From Bdellovibrio bacteriovorus (lineage in GTDB: Bacteria > Bdellovibrionota > Bdellovibrionia > Bdellovibrionales > Bdellovibrionaceae), in contig NZ_LUKE01000001.1 in assembly GCF_001592735.1 (NCBI RefSeq), positions 1,647,018 to 1,711,017 on the forward strand: a stretch of 64,000 nucleotides of DNA, read 5' to 3'. Shown here one piece after another: positions 43,049-51,389 of this stretch; positions within the stretch are counted from its first letter, which is position 1; each line of letters opens with the position of its first letter. Position numbers and translations under genes: made by a program. Below the pieces are notes generated by a model. That model did not search any database, was not told where the DNA came from, and saw only the letters and a program-made list of their open reading frames with translations.

Positions 43049-43528
43049 ATGAAACGAGTTTTAGCTTTTAATTATGTCCTTAAAGGTCCTGATGGAACTG
43101 TTTTGGATGCTTCAGAGCGTGGTCAGCCGCTTCCATTTCTTGAAGGTACTGGCCAAATTATTCCTAAACTTGAAGACGAAATTAAAGACCTTAAAGAAGG
43201 CGACAAAAAAATTGTTAAAATCAAAGCGGCTGATGCTTACGGCGAAGTGAAAGACAATATGTTCATGGAAGTTCCGAAAGAAGAACTTGCGCACTTGCCA
43301 CAGCTTGATATCGGCGCTCACTTGCGTTTGGAATTGCCCCAAGGAGCTCACATCGTGAAAGTTTCTAAAATCAGCGACACGCATGTAACTCTCGATGGAA
43401 ATCATCCTTTAGCAGGACAAGATTTAGAATTCGATATCGAAATGGTTCTGATCCGCGAAGCAACAACTGACGAAGTCTTGCACGGTCACCCGCACGGCCT
43501 TCACGGCAATGCAGGGCACGGCCATTAA
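43049..43528 (+). CDS. slyD: FKBP-type peptidyl-prolyl isomerase SlyD-like
   Basis: 159 residues. SlyD-like chaperone and prolyl isomerase: an FKBP part split by an IF (insert-in-flap) domain at about 70-125, with YVLKGPDGTVLDAS at the start and PLAGQDLEFDIE before the tail. The C-terminal tail is rich in His and Gly (GHPHGLHGNAGHGH) and could bind nickel or other metals as in E. coli SlyD. I chose ATG 43049, which has GGGAGG five bases upstream, over an in-frame GTG at 43010. It is 15 nt before yajQ. Confidence 0.94.
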   Translation: MKRVLAFNYVLKGPDGTVLDASERGQPLPFLEGTGQIIPKLEDEIKDLKEGDKKIVKIKAADAYGEVKDNMFMEVPKEELAHLPQLDIGAHLRLELPQGAHIVKVSKISDTHVTLDGNHPLAGQDLEFDIEMVLIREATTDEVLHGHPHGLHGNAGHGH

Positions 43529-43543
43529 TTAGGAGTTTTCTGA

Positions 43544-44029
43544 ATGCCATCATTTGATATTGTTTCTGAACTAGATGTCCAAGAAGTTGATAATGCTATC
43601 AACCAAGCTCGCAAGGAAGTCGAAGGTCGTTACGATTTTAAAGGAAGTAAATCAGAGATTCAGTGGGATAAAAAAGAAATCACCTTATTGGCTGAAGACG
43701 ATTACAAAGTCGAGGCCATGGGTGGAATCCTGCAAACCAAACTTCATCGACGCGGTATAGATATTAAGGCGGTGAAGTTTGAGAAACCTGAACCAGCTGG
43801 TGGCAAAATGCTCCGCCAAAAGGTCACTTTGGTCCAGGGTATTGACCGCGAGGTCGCCAAAGACATTTTAAAGCTTATTAAAGATTCTAAATTAAAGGTT
43901 CAACCAAGTATTGCTGACGATAAAGTCAAAGTTTCGTCAAAAAGTATCGATGAACTTCAGGAGTGCATTGCATTGGTTAAGGGCGGAAGTTTTGCTGTTC
44001 CCTTACAATTTAATAATATGCGTTCATAG
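43544..44029 (+). CDS. yajQ: YajQ-family nucleotide-binding protein
   Basis: 161 residues, normal YajQ length. The conserved MPSFDIVSELD start and YDFKGSKSEI, then HRRGIDIK and KLKVQPSI segments identify the family. Some members bind cyclic di-GMP and act with transcription factors; others bind GTP or RNA-like ligands. It probably shares a transcript with slyD (15-nt gap, TTAGGAG before the ATG). Confidence 0.95.
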   Translation: MPSFDIVSELDVQEVDNAINQARKEVEGRYDFKGSKSEIQWDKKEITLLAEDDYKVEAMGGILQTKLHRRGIDIKAVKFEKPEPAGGKMLRQKVTLVQGIDREVAKDILKLIKDSKLKVQPSIADDKVKVSSKSIDELQECIALVKGGSFAVPLQFNNMRS

Positions 44030-44041
44030 AAAAGTTTGAGC

Positions 44042-44069
44042 TTGCACAGTATTTGGGCTGTGCTAATTT
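44042..44069 (+). promoter_or_regulatory. Candidate promoter of the RRM gene
   Basis: TTGCAC (44042-44047), 16-bp spacer and TAATTT (44064-44069) preceded by TG at 44061-44062 (extended -10). It would leave a leader of about 83 nt before GTG 44159. A 6-bp dyad (GCACAG/CTGTGC) overlaps it. Confidence 0.35.
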
Positions 44070-44158
44070 GTATATGTATTTAAGTTCCCGTGTGAGTGGT
44101 CTCGATTTTATGCTGTTCGAAGGCGTCCCGGGGTCTAGCCGACCATAAGGAGGTCTTT

Positions 44159-44539
44159 GTGGCTAAAAAATTATATGTAGGAAACTTGCCGTACTCAGTT
44201 GATGACGAGGCACTTCACCAACACTTTGCTCAATTCGGAGCAGTTGATTCAGCAAAAGTTATCATGGACAGAGAAACGGGCCGTTCAAAAGGTTTCGGTT
44301 TCGTAGAGATGGCTGACGATTCAGCAGCTGACCAAGCTATTGAGCGTGGTAACGGCGTTGAGCTTAACGGTCGCGCGATCAACGTATCTGAAGCTCGTCC
44401 ACAAGCTCCTCGCGAAGGCGGCGGTGGTCGTGGCGGCGGTCGCGGTGGTTTCGGCGGTGGTGGCGGTGGCCCACGTCGTTCTGGTGGCGGCTTCGGCGGC
44501 GGACGCGGTGGTTCTGGCGGTGGCGGATCTCGCTACTAA
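44159..44539 (+). CDS. Glycine-rich RNA-binding protein with RRM domain
   Basis: 126 residues. A single RRM occupies about 3-80 with RNP2 LYVGNL and RNP1 KGFGFVEM intact. The rest is a glycine/arginine-rich tail with RGG-like repeats. Such bacterial RRM proteins are often cold-induced RNA chaperones. The start is GTG 44159, with AAGGAGG five bases upstream, and begins directly with the RRM; upstream codons are open but not supported. A strong terminator-like hairpin follows 45 bases after the stop and runs into tesA. Confidence 0.93.
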   Translation: MAKKLYVGNLPYSVDDEALHQHFAQFGAVDSAKVIMDRETGRSKGFGFVEMADDSAADQAIERGNGVELNGRAINVSEARPQAPREGGGGRGGGRGGFGGGGGGPRRSGGGFGGGRGGSGGGGSRY

Positions 44540-44584
44540 GACCCCATAAGTTTGACTTAGTCAGACTTGTTAAAAAGGTTTTTC

Positions 44585-44622
44585 AAAGGTCTCATAGGAA
44601 ACTATGAGACCTTTTTTATTTT
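44585..44622 (+). terminator. Terminator-like hairpin overlapping the tesA start codon
   Basis: AAAGGTCTCATAG (44585-44597) and CTATGAGACCTTT (44602-44614) form a perfect 13-bp stem with a GAAA tetraloop, followed by TTTATTTT. It is placed as the terminator of the RRM gene. The tesA ATG (44604-44606) lies inside the 3' arm, and the U-tract encodes the first residues of the TesA signal peptide. Confidence 0.88.
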
Positions 44623-45218
44623 TCATCTCAGCACTCATTTCATTTTCCCTTTTATCTGCAAATGCCTTCGCCGAAAAAAAATTAGTCGTCCTTGGTGATT
44701 CCATCACTGAAGGTTATGGCGTGGCAAAGTCGGCAGCGTATCCCACATTGCTGGAAAAAAAACTTCATGAAGCCGGCAAAAAAGAATGGACCGTGATTAA
44801 TTCTGGCGTCAGTGGATCAACCACGGCTTCAGGATTGTCGCGCATGAAATGGCTATTTAAAAGCAAGCCCGATGCCGTGCTTTTAGTCTTAGGTGCCAAT
44901 GATGGTTTGCGTGGCTTAAAAGTCGAAGCCAGTCAAAAAAACCTGGCGGATGCCATTGAGTACGCCCAATCGCAAAAAGTGAAAGTCATCTTGGGTGGTC
45001 TTTATATGCCGCCGAATTATGGTAAAGACTATACAGATCAGTTTAAAAAAATGTATTCGGATCTGGCGGCGAAATACAAAGTCACTTTGATTCCATTCAT
45101 TCTTGATAAAGTGGGCGGTGATCCCAAATACAATCTTGCTGATGGTATTCATCCAAACGAAGAAGGACATAAAATTATCGCGGATACGATTTTCAAGGTC
45201 CTAAAGGGGGCCTTGTGA
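44604..45218 (+). CDS. tesA: GDSL-type esterase/thioesterase TesA, exported
   Basis: 204 residues with a signal peptide (about 1-23). SGNH hydrolase motifs: GDSIT (Ser about 32), a Gly block, GAND (about 97-100) and DGIHPN with Asp and His near 188-191. TesA-type enzymes are periplasmic acyl-CoA thioesterases and lysophospholipases. No alternative start would keep the signal peptide, so ATG 44604 stands even though it sits in a hairpin. The stop overlaps the ybbA-like start by 4 nt. In E. coli tesA is divergent from ybbAP; here they are one operon. Confidence 0.93.
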   Translation: MRPFLFFISALISFSLLSANAFAEKKLVVLGDSITEGYGVAKSAAYPTLLEKKLHEAGKKEWTVINSGVSGSTTASGLSRMKWLFKSKPDAVLLVLGANDGLRGLKVEASQKNLADAIEYAQSQKVKVILGGLYMPPNYGKDYTDQFKKMYSDLAAKYKVTLIPFILDKVGGDPKYNLADGIHPNEEGHKIIADTIFKVLKGAL

Positions 45219-45880
45219 GTCTTATCTTAAAGTCCGTAAAAAAAGGTTTTCACCAAGGTGACACCGAGATCAATGTGCTTAACGGCTTAAACGCCATTAT
45301 CGAACCCGGACAAGTCGTATCGATCGTGGGGCAATCCGGCAGTGGTAAATCGACATTGTTATCCCTGTTGGCGGGCCTAGAGCGTGCAGACACAGGGCAA
45401 ATTTTAGTGGATGGTGTAGATCTTGTTCCGTTGACTGAACAAGAGATGACTTTGTTTCGCGCTCAAAATATCGCGATCGTTTTTCAACAGTATCATTTGA
45501 TTGCGCATCTAACGGCGTTGGAAAATGTGATGTTGGGGTTAGAGATTTTAAAAATCGATAACGCTAAAGAAAAAGCGGAAACGGCCTTAAAAGAGCTTGG
45601 GTTAGGACATCGTTTAAACCACTTCCCAAGTCAGTTAAGTGGCGGGGAATCCCAGCGCGTGGCAATTGCGCGCGCCTTGGTGGTCCAGCCTAAAATTCTT
45701 TTGGCCGATGAGCCTAGCGGAAACTTAGACACGCATACTGGTGATAAAGTGATGGATGTGTTTTTTGAAGTGGTTCGTAAATATAAAATCACCACTATTT
45801 TAGTGACCCACAGTGAAGGCTTGGCTCAACGTTGCGAGCGCACCTTGCGCTTGCAAGAAGGTCAGTTGAGGGAAGTCTAA
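45215..45880 (+). CDS. ybbA: ABC transporter ATP-binding protein YbbA-like
   Basis: 221 residues. Walker A GQSGSGKST (about 39-47), signature LSGGESQRVAIARAL, Walker B ILLADEPSGNLD and H-loop VTHSE are intact. It belongs to the LolD/YbbA group. The GTG start overlaps the tesA stop (GTGA) and AAAGGGGG provides the ribosome binding site. It works with the YbbP-like permease that follows immediately. In other bacteria this pair has been linked to lipid or envelope homeostasis; its substrate is not established. Confidence 0.94.
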   Translation: MSLILKSVKKGFHQGDTEINVLNGLNAIIEPGQVVSIVGQSGSGKSTLLSLLAGLERADTGQILVDGVDLVPLTEQEMTLFRAQNIAIVFQQYHLIAHLTALENVMLGLEILKIDNAKEKAETALKELGLGHRLNHFPSQLSGGESQRVAIARALVVQPKILLADEPSGNLDTHTGDKVMDVFFEVVRKYKITTILVTHSEGLAQRCERTLRLQEGQLREV

Positions 45881-48424
45881 ATGTTATTTCGATTAGCCTT
45901 TCGCGAATTGCGGCGCAGCTGGCGCTTTGGTTTGTTTTTCATTTTTAATTTAAGCTTGGGTCTTACCGGATTTGTCGCCCTTCAAGCATTTAATTCCGCT
46001 TTAAATGCGCAGATCAAAGCCAACGCCAAATCCATTCTTTCGGCGGACTTGGCAATTTCCGCCCGTCGTGAACTGACGGAAGACGAACTTAAAAAAACGC
46101 GTGCGGTTTATCCCGCGGGCACAGAAGAAAGTAAAATGTATGAATTCTTTGCCATGATGAATTCGGCAAAGGGTTCGCGTCTGGTGATGATTAAGGCTAT
46201 TGATGGGTCGTATCCGATTTATGGCAGTCTGGATTTAGAATCAGGTACTTCCATCGTTCAGGGATCAAAAAAAGATATCATCGAAAATAAAACGGCTTGG
46301 ATTTATCCCGAACTGCGAGCGCAGTTGGGGCTGGAAGTGGGCGATGAAATTCAGTTGGGATCTTTAAAATTAAAAATCTCTGAAGTGATCCAAAAAGACG
46401 CGACCCAAACTTTCCGGATGGCTTCATTAGCACCCAGAGTTTATATCAATCGCGCCTACTTGCCTCAATCGGGGCTTCTGCAATTTGGAAGTACATTTTC
46501 TTTAGCTTATCTTTTAAAAATTCCTGAAAAAGTACCGATGGCGCCCCTTCAGGACGAGCTTTATAAAGCGTTGTCTGATCCTGCCGTTCGGGTTGAAACC
46601 CCAGACAGTGCGGGTGAAGATTCGGGTCGTCAGTTAGGATATCTGTCAGATTATTTAGGCCTGGTTTCGATCATTGCACTTTTTATGTCAGCCTTAGGGG
46701 CGGCCTACATTTATCGTCTGTTCCTTTCTTCGCGCATGAAAGAAATTGCGATCTTAAGGACCCTAGGATTGCAAAGCTGGGAAGCAGTGGGCGTGTACGT
46801 CATTCAAGCATCTCTCTTAGGTTTGCTAGCAACGGTGCCGACACTGCTTTTTAGTCATTTGGTTTTGCCGTTATTAAGTAAACTCCTGGCAAGCTTTACC
46901 CCATTTGATTTACAACCCAGCATCAGCCTAGAGGCTATTATTGTCTGTTTGGTGATGGCGGTGTTTGGCAGCTTTGTTGTGAGCATGCCGTTTTTGATGA
47001 AGATTTTTGATCTTCGCGCCGCCAAATTATTTAGCGAAGAAAAATTTGCGGTCGGTGATGGGGTTCGTCGTTATTGGACGTTCTTACCACCAGTGATGTT
47101 GTTTTATTTTTTATCGGTGTATCAGGCTCATTCGTGGAGGATTGGCTCTTTATTCGTGGGTTCAATGGTCGCTGTCATCATTCTTTTAACCGTGATCGGC
47201 TATGTGGCGGTAAAAGGCGCGGGATTGCTGACCGGATTTAAGACGTGGTTCTTGCGTTTTAGTTTCTTAAGTCTCTCACGTCGTGCGATTGCCAGCTTAG
47301 CCGTTTTTGTGGCTTTGGGTTTAGGGGCGTTGTTAATTAATATCTTACCGCAGTTAAAAAACTCGTTGCAGTCTGAATTTCGATTTGAAGGGCGATCTAA
47401 AATTCCTTCATTATTTATTTTTGATATTCAAGATGAACAGCTGCCGGGAATTCAGAAGGTCCTAGAAAATAATCAGCTAAAGCCATTGGGGCTTTCTCCC
47501 TTGGTTCGAGCTAGAATTTTAAAAGTTAATGATCAAGATTATGAACGAAAGCTTGAGGGAGAAGGTTTTAAAACCCGCGAAGAGGAAAACGAAGCGCGTT
47601 TTCGTAACCGGGGAGTGAACCTTTCTTACCGTGAAGGTCTTTCTGATTCAGAAACTTTGATTGAAGGTCGTCCTTTTTCGGGCGATTTTAAGCCAGATCA
47701 AAAAGTAGCCGAGCTTTCAGTTGAGATGCGTTTTGCAGATCGCATGGGCTTTAAAATTGGCGATAAGTTGCTCTTTGACGTGCAAGGTGTTGAGGTCGAA
47801 GGTGAGATCATTAACTTAAGAAAAGTAAAATGGACAAGTTTTCAACCTAACTTCTTTATTTTGGTTCAAAATGGCGTTTTAAATGAGGCGCCGAAAACCT
47901 ATATCGCAGCCATTCCGTCAATTGCTGAAAACCGCCGCGTGGAACTGCAAAACCAAGTGGTGAAGGAATTCCCGAATATTTCGGTGATCGACGTCGTTCG
48001 GGCGGTGGATGATGTCTTAAAAACGGCAGAGAAAATGAGTTGGTCCTTAGAGCTCATGGCAGCATTAGCTCTGATTACGGGTTACATCGTTTTGTTTTCA
48101 ATTGTACGTAGCCAGATTAAGCTGCGCCGTTGGGAATTGAATATGCTTAAAATTCTGGGGGCATCGGGCCAGGAAGTGGCGAGCTTCATTTTGGTTGAAT
48201 TTGCCTTTTTATCTTTCTTGGCAGCCACCGCGGGTTCATTTTTAAGCATTCTTGTGAGTTTTTCTTTAAATACCTTTATTTTTGAAAGTGAATTCACCCT
48301 GTCTTGGCTGCAACCCATGGTTTCGGTGGTCATCATCACGGCAATTAGTTTGCTTGTCTCTTTCCTTGCGAGCCTGGATATTGTAAAAGAAAGTGCTTTA
48401 AGTATCCTGCGCGAGGAAAAATAA
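45881..48424 (+). CDS. ybbP: YbbP-like FtsX-domain ABC permease
   Basis: 847 residues, the typical YbbP length. A helix near the N-terminus (about 16-36) is followed by a periplasmic MacB-like domain, two FtsX domains (helix groups at about 255-380 and 725-835), a central helix block (about 405-490) and a second periplasmic domain. It forms the membrane part of the transporter with the YbbA-like ATPase. It starts right after the ybbA stop and ends directly before the tsaC start. Its close link to tesA suggests processing of lipid-derived products. Confidence 0.93.
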   Translation: MLFRLAFRELRRSWRFGLFFIFNLSLGLTGFVALQAFNSALNAQIKANAKSILSADLAISARRELTEDELKKTRAVYPAGTEESKMYEFFAMMNSAKGSRLVMIKAIDGSYPIYGSLDLESGTSIVQGSKKDIIENKTAWIYPELRAQLGLEVGDEIQLGSLKLKISEVIQKDATQTFRMASLAPRVYINRAYLPQSGLLQFGSTFSLAYLLKIPEKVPMAPLQDELYKALSDPAVRVETPDSAGEDSGRQLGYLSDYLGLVSIIALFMSALGAAYIYRLFLSSRMKEIAILRTLGLQSWEAVGVYVIQASLLGLLATVPTLLFSHLVLPLLSKLLASFTPFDLQPSISLEAIIVCLVMAVFGSFVVSMPFLMKIFDLRAAKLFSEEKFAVGDGVRRYWTFLPPVMLFYFLSVYQAHSWRIGSLFVGSMVAVIILLTVIGYVAVKGAGLLTGFKTWFLRFSFLSLSRRAIASLAVFVALGLGALLINILPQLKNSLQSEFRFEGRSKIPSLFIFDIQDEQLPGIQKVLENNQLKPLGLSPLVRARILKVNDQDYERKLEGEGFKTREEENEARFRNRGVNLSYREGLSDSETLIEGRPFSGDFKPDQKVAELSVEMRFADRMGFKIGDKLLFDVQGVEVEGEIINLRKVKWTSFQPNFFILVQNGVLNEAPKTYIAAIPSIAENRRVELQNQVVKEFPNISVIDVVRAVDDVLKTAEKMSWSLELMAALALITGYIVLFSIVRSQIKLRRWELNMLKILGASGQEVASFILVEFAFLSFLAATAGSFLSILVSFSLNTFIFESEFTLSWLQPMVSVVIITAISLLVSFLASLDIVKESALSILREEK

Positions 48425-49441
48425 ATGGGAATGACCCAAGATATTGCCAAAGCAAAAAACATTCTGGATGAGGGAGGCGTTATCGGCCTTCCCACCGAAA
48501 CCGTTTATGGCTTGGCCGCGCGTATCGACATTCCCTCGGCCATCGAAAAGATCTTTAAAACCAAAGAACGACCTTTTTTTGATCCCTTGATTGTGCACGT
48601 TTCATCCATGGCTCAAGCCCAAAAAGTGGCCGCTTACTGGGGGCCGGTGACGGAAATCTTGGCGCAAGCTTTTTGGCCGGGTCCTTTGACGCTTGTTTTA
48701 CCTAAAGGATCGTCGGTAAACCCCATGATCACCTCAGGCCTTGAAAGTGTTGGTATTCGCATGCCCGCGCACCCGGTGGCTTTAGAGATTTTAAACAAAG
48801 TCGGAACACCGCTGGCGGCTCCAAGTGCGAATAAGTTTGGTAAAACTTCGCCAACATCTGCGGCCCATGTACGAACGGAATTTGGAAAAGAAGATGTTTT
48901 TGTCGTCAATGGCGGGGATTGCAATATCGGGATTGAGTCCACTGTATTGTCCGTTAAAGAAAATGGGCGTGAAGCTGTGCTTTCCATTTTACGCAAAGGT
49001 CATATCTTAAGATCTGATCTTGAAAAGGTCTTAAACACTAAGAACATTTCTTATCAATTTGTGGAAACGACAGACAAAAAGGAATCCCCCGGCCATATGA
49101 AGCATCATTATATGCCGCCGGTGCCTTTTATCGTCTGTAAGGATTCAAAGCGTCCGTTAGCAAGCATCCTGCAAGAAGTGAATCAACAGTTGGCAAAGCT
49201 GCCAGATGAAATCGAAAGTATTAAAATCGTAAAGCCTAAAGAAGGTTTAAAAACAATCACCGCTTTAAAGCTGGATAACGATCCGGTTCTCGCGTCTAGG
49301 GAATTTTACGCCAAACTTCGTGAAGCGGCCGCCGCTGGAAGTGATGGCATTCTATTTTACCAAGAGTCCTTTCATGATGGGGAACGATGGGAACCCCTGT
49401 TTGATCGCTTAAATAAAGCGGCGTCCTTGATTTTGAACTAG
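48425..49441 (+). CDS. tsaC: Threonylcarbamoyl-AMP synthase (Sua5-type TsaC)
   Basis: 338 residues. The N-terminal YrdC domain (about 8-200) has GLPTETVYGLAA, then KTKERP, PGPLTLVLP, GIRMPAHP and APSANKFGKTSPT. The C-terminal Sua5 domain (about 230-338) is joined by an SPGHMKHHYMP linker, the feature that separates Sua5 from short YrdC/TsaC. It makes threonylcarbamoyl-AMP for the t6A37 modification of ANN-decoding tRNAs. The ATG follows the ybbP stop with no gap, so it is translated as the last gene of the tesA operon. Confidence 0.95.
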   Translation: MGMTQDIAKAKNILDEGGVIGLPTETVYGLAARIDIPSAIEKIFKTKERPFFDPLIVHVSSMAQAQKVAAYWGPVTEILAQAFWPGPLTLVLPKGSSVNPMITSGLESVGIRMPAHPVALEILNKVGTPLAAPSANKFGKTSPTSAAHVRTEFGKEDVFVVNGGDCNIGIESTVLSVKENGREAVLSILRKGHILRSDLEKVLNTKNISYQFVETTDKKESPGHMKHHYMPPVPFIVCKDSKRPLASILQEVNQQLAKLPDEIESIKIVKPKEGLKTITALKLDNDPVLASREFYAKLREAAAAGSDGILFYQESFHDGERWEPLFDRLNKAASLILN

Positions 49442-49543
49442 ACCTTTTCAATTATCCTCACAAAGACTCGACAGAATCTTAAGACTCTTCTGACAATTTC
49501 GTTTCGAAAATATCGTTAGACTTGAGGTCACAAGGGGGACTTC

Positions 49544-50401
49544 ATGATTAACGCCATTGCTTCAGCCAGCGGTCGAGTGTCTTCAAATATCCAGTCATTT
49601 TACCAACTGCGCTCCAATCGTATTCATAAGTTTAAGGCGAAGATTGAAATTCAATCCGAGGTTGGGCCTTTTGAAATTAAGACCGCGACGAATGTGGATG
49701 AGCTTAAAGAAGCCTTGGCTCTTCGTTACGAAGTTTTTCACCGCGAGATGCAAGGCAAAACCCGACTGCGCGGCTTTGATGTGGATAAGTATGACTTTGA
49801 CTGTGATCACTTAATTATCAAAGAAAAGCGCACCAATCAAATCATCGGTACTTACCGATTGAACTGCTCTTTATTCACGGACAGCTTTTATACTTCTAAA
49901 GAGTTTTTGATGAATGAGATTCTTCAGCAGCCGGGCGTAAAGCTTGAGCTGGGGCGTGCTTGCATTCATAAAGATTTCCGTCGCGGGGTTTTGGTTTCCT
50001 TATTATGGCGCGGAATTGCGGAATACATGGCCGCTAGTGACGCCAAAATGCTATTTGGTTGTGCCACTGTAATGACGGATGATCCCCGAGATGCTGCTTT
50101 ATTAACTCGCTATTTCGAAGAAGAAAACAGAATCATGGCGGGATTGCGTACTCGCCCTACGTTGGCTTATACGATGCCCATGCTAAATTATTTTATGAAC
50201 GAAATTCGCAGCCCTCTCACGGAGACTCAGAGAGCGGAAGCGGAAAATCTTTTACCACCGTTATGTCGGGCTTACGTTAAAATAGGCGCCGCCATCGGGG
50301 GCGAGCCAGCATGGGATCAAGAATTTCAATGTATTGATTTCCTGACTATCTTACAGCGTGAAGATCTCAACCGAACGCTGTGGAAAAAATTTAAACTTTA
50401 G
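49544..50401 (+). CDS. OlsB-like GNAT N-acyltransferase (hemolysin-like)
   Basis: 285 residues. It resembles the acyl-ACP-dependent N-acyltransferases of the OlsB group, which acylate ornithine as the first step of ornithine-lipid synthesis. Conserved segments are LRYEVFHREM, DKYDFDCDHLIIKE, GTYRL, LELGRACIHKDFRRG and MLFGCATV. No OlsA-like gene is adjacent, although a PlsC-type acyltransferase lies at 56297. Ornithine lipid or another aminolipid as product is inference. AAGGGGG precedes ATG. A hairpin terminator follows. Confidence 0.85.
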   Translation: MINAIASASGRVSSNIQSFYQLRSNRIHKFKAKIEIQSEVGPFEIKTATNVDELKEALALRYEVFHREMQGKTRLRGFDVDKYDFDCDHLIIKEKRTNQIIGTYRLNCSLFTDSFYTSKEFLMNEILQQPGVKLELGRACIHKDFRRGVLVSLLWRGIAEYMAASDAKMLFGCATVMTDDPRDAALLTRYFEEENRIMAGLRTRPTLAYTMPMLNYFMNEIRSPLTETQRAEAENLLPPLCRAYVKIGAAIGGEPAWDQEFQCIDFLTILQREDLNRTLWKKFKL

Positions 50402-50427
50402 TAAACTTAAGGCCAGTCTTTGACAGA

Positions 50428-50451
50428 TCACACGGTCTACCGTGTGAGTTT
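50428..50451 (+). terminator. Probable terminator of the OlsB-like gene
   Basis: TCACACGG (50428-50435) pairs with CCGTGTGA (50440-50447) around a TCTA loop, followed by GTTTTG. It starts 27 bases after the stop. The T-tract is short, so termination may be partial. Confidence 0.65.
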
Positions 50452-50531
50452 TGTCATTATCCGCACGTTTTTTTGGAAGCATGGTATGAAGCAGTCTACT
50501 TTGTTAAGAGCAAAGGAAGTAGGAGGCGACC

Positions 50532-51389
50532 ATGCGATCAAATATCTGGAAGGGCTCCATCAGCTTTGGCCTTTTAAATATCCCCGTCAGTCTGCAATCA
50601 GCGCAACAAGATAAAGACCTTCATTTTTCGATGTTAGATTCGAAAGATATGGCCCATATAAAATACAAAAAAGTGAACGCCAAAACGGGTCGCGAAGTTC
50701 AACAAAAACAAATCGTAAAGGGTTATGAATATAAGCCCGGTCAATATGTGACCATCACCGATGCAGACTTTGAAAAGGCGAACACCAAAGCCACCAAAAC
50801 CATCGATATCGAAGATTTTGTTCTATTAGAAGAAATCGACACCATGATGTTTGAAAAGCCTTATTACATTGCGCCTCAAAAAGGCGCAGAAAAAGGATAT
50901 TTCCTTTTAAGAGACGCCTTAGAGAAAACCAAAAAAGTCGCTATTGCTAAAATCGTGATCCGCACTAAACAGCATTTAGCGGCCATTTTGTCTAAGGGTG
51001 ATTACCTAGTTTTAGAACTTTTGCGTTTCGCCCATGAAATGAAAGATGTAAATGAAGTAAATTATCTTTCAGAGGTTAATAAGCGCGTTCGCTTTTCGGA
51101 GCGTGAGCTAAAAATGGCCGAAGACCTGATCAAAGGAATGACGGCTAAGTGGAAGCCCGACAAATATAAGGACACCTATTACGACGACATGATGAAACGA
51201 ATCAAAGCCAAAGTAAAACAAGGCCGCGGTCAAAAAGTCGAAGAAGTCGAGGAGGTGGAAGATATCGAAGAATCATCCAATGTGGTGGATTTATTGCCAC
51301 TGCTACGTAAAAGTCTGCAAGAGCGCGAGGGTGGCGGAAGAAAAAAAGCCTCTACTCGTCGTAAAGCCCCTGCGCAAAGGAGAGCTTAA
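50532..51389 (+). CDS. ku: Non-homologous end-joining protein Ku
   Basis: 285 residues. The Ku core (about 1-215) begins with the typical IWKGSISFGLLNIPV and contains the bridge and pillar segments LLEEIDTMMFEKPYYIAP and GYFLLRDALEKTKKVAIAK. A basic, Lys/Arg-rich C-terminal extension with an acidic stretch follows. Ku encircles broken DNA ends as a homodimer and recruits LigD. AGGAGG stands six bases upstream of ATG 50532. Its stop shares one base with the ligD start (TAATG), so the two are coupled. A terminator-like hairpin precedes the gene. Confidence 0.96.
   Translation: MRSNIWKGSISFGLLNIPVSLQSAQQDKDLHFSMLDSKDMAHIKYKKVNAKTGREVQQKQIVKGYEYKPGQYVTITDADFEKANTKATKTIDIEDFVLLEEIDTMMFEKPYYIAPQKGAEKGYFLLRDALEKTKKVAIAKIVIRTKQHLAAILSKGDYLVLELLRFAHEMKDVNEVNYLSEVNKRVRFSERELKMAEDLIKGMTAKWKPDKYKDTYYDDMMKRIKAKVKQGRGQKVEEVEEVEDIEESSNVVDLLPLLRKSLQEREGGGRKKASTRRKAPAQRRA

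Noticed and set aside
50420-50614. 64-codon ORF between the OlsB-like gene and ku
   Set aside because: It overlaps the ku start in another frame, covers the terminator hairpin and has no ribosome binding site.
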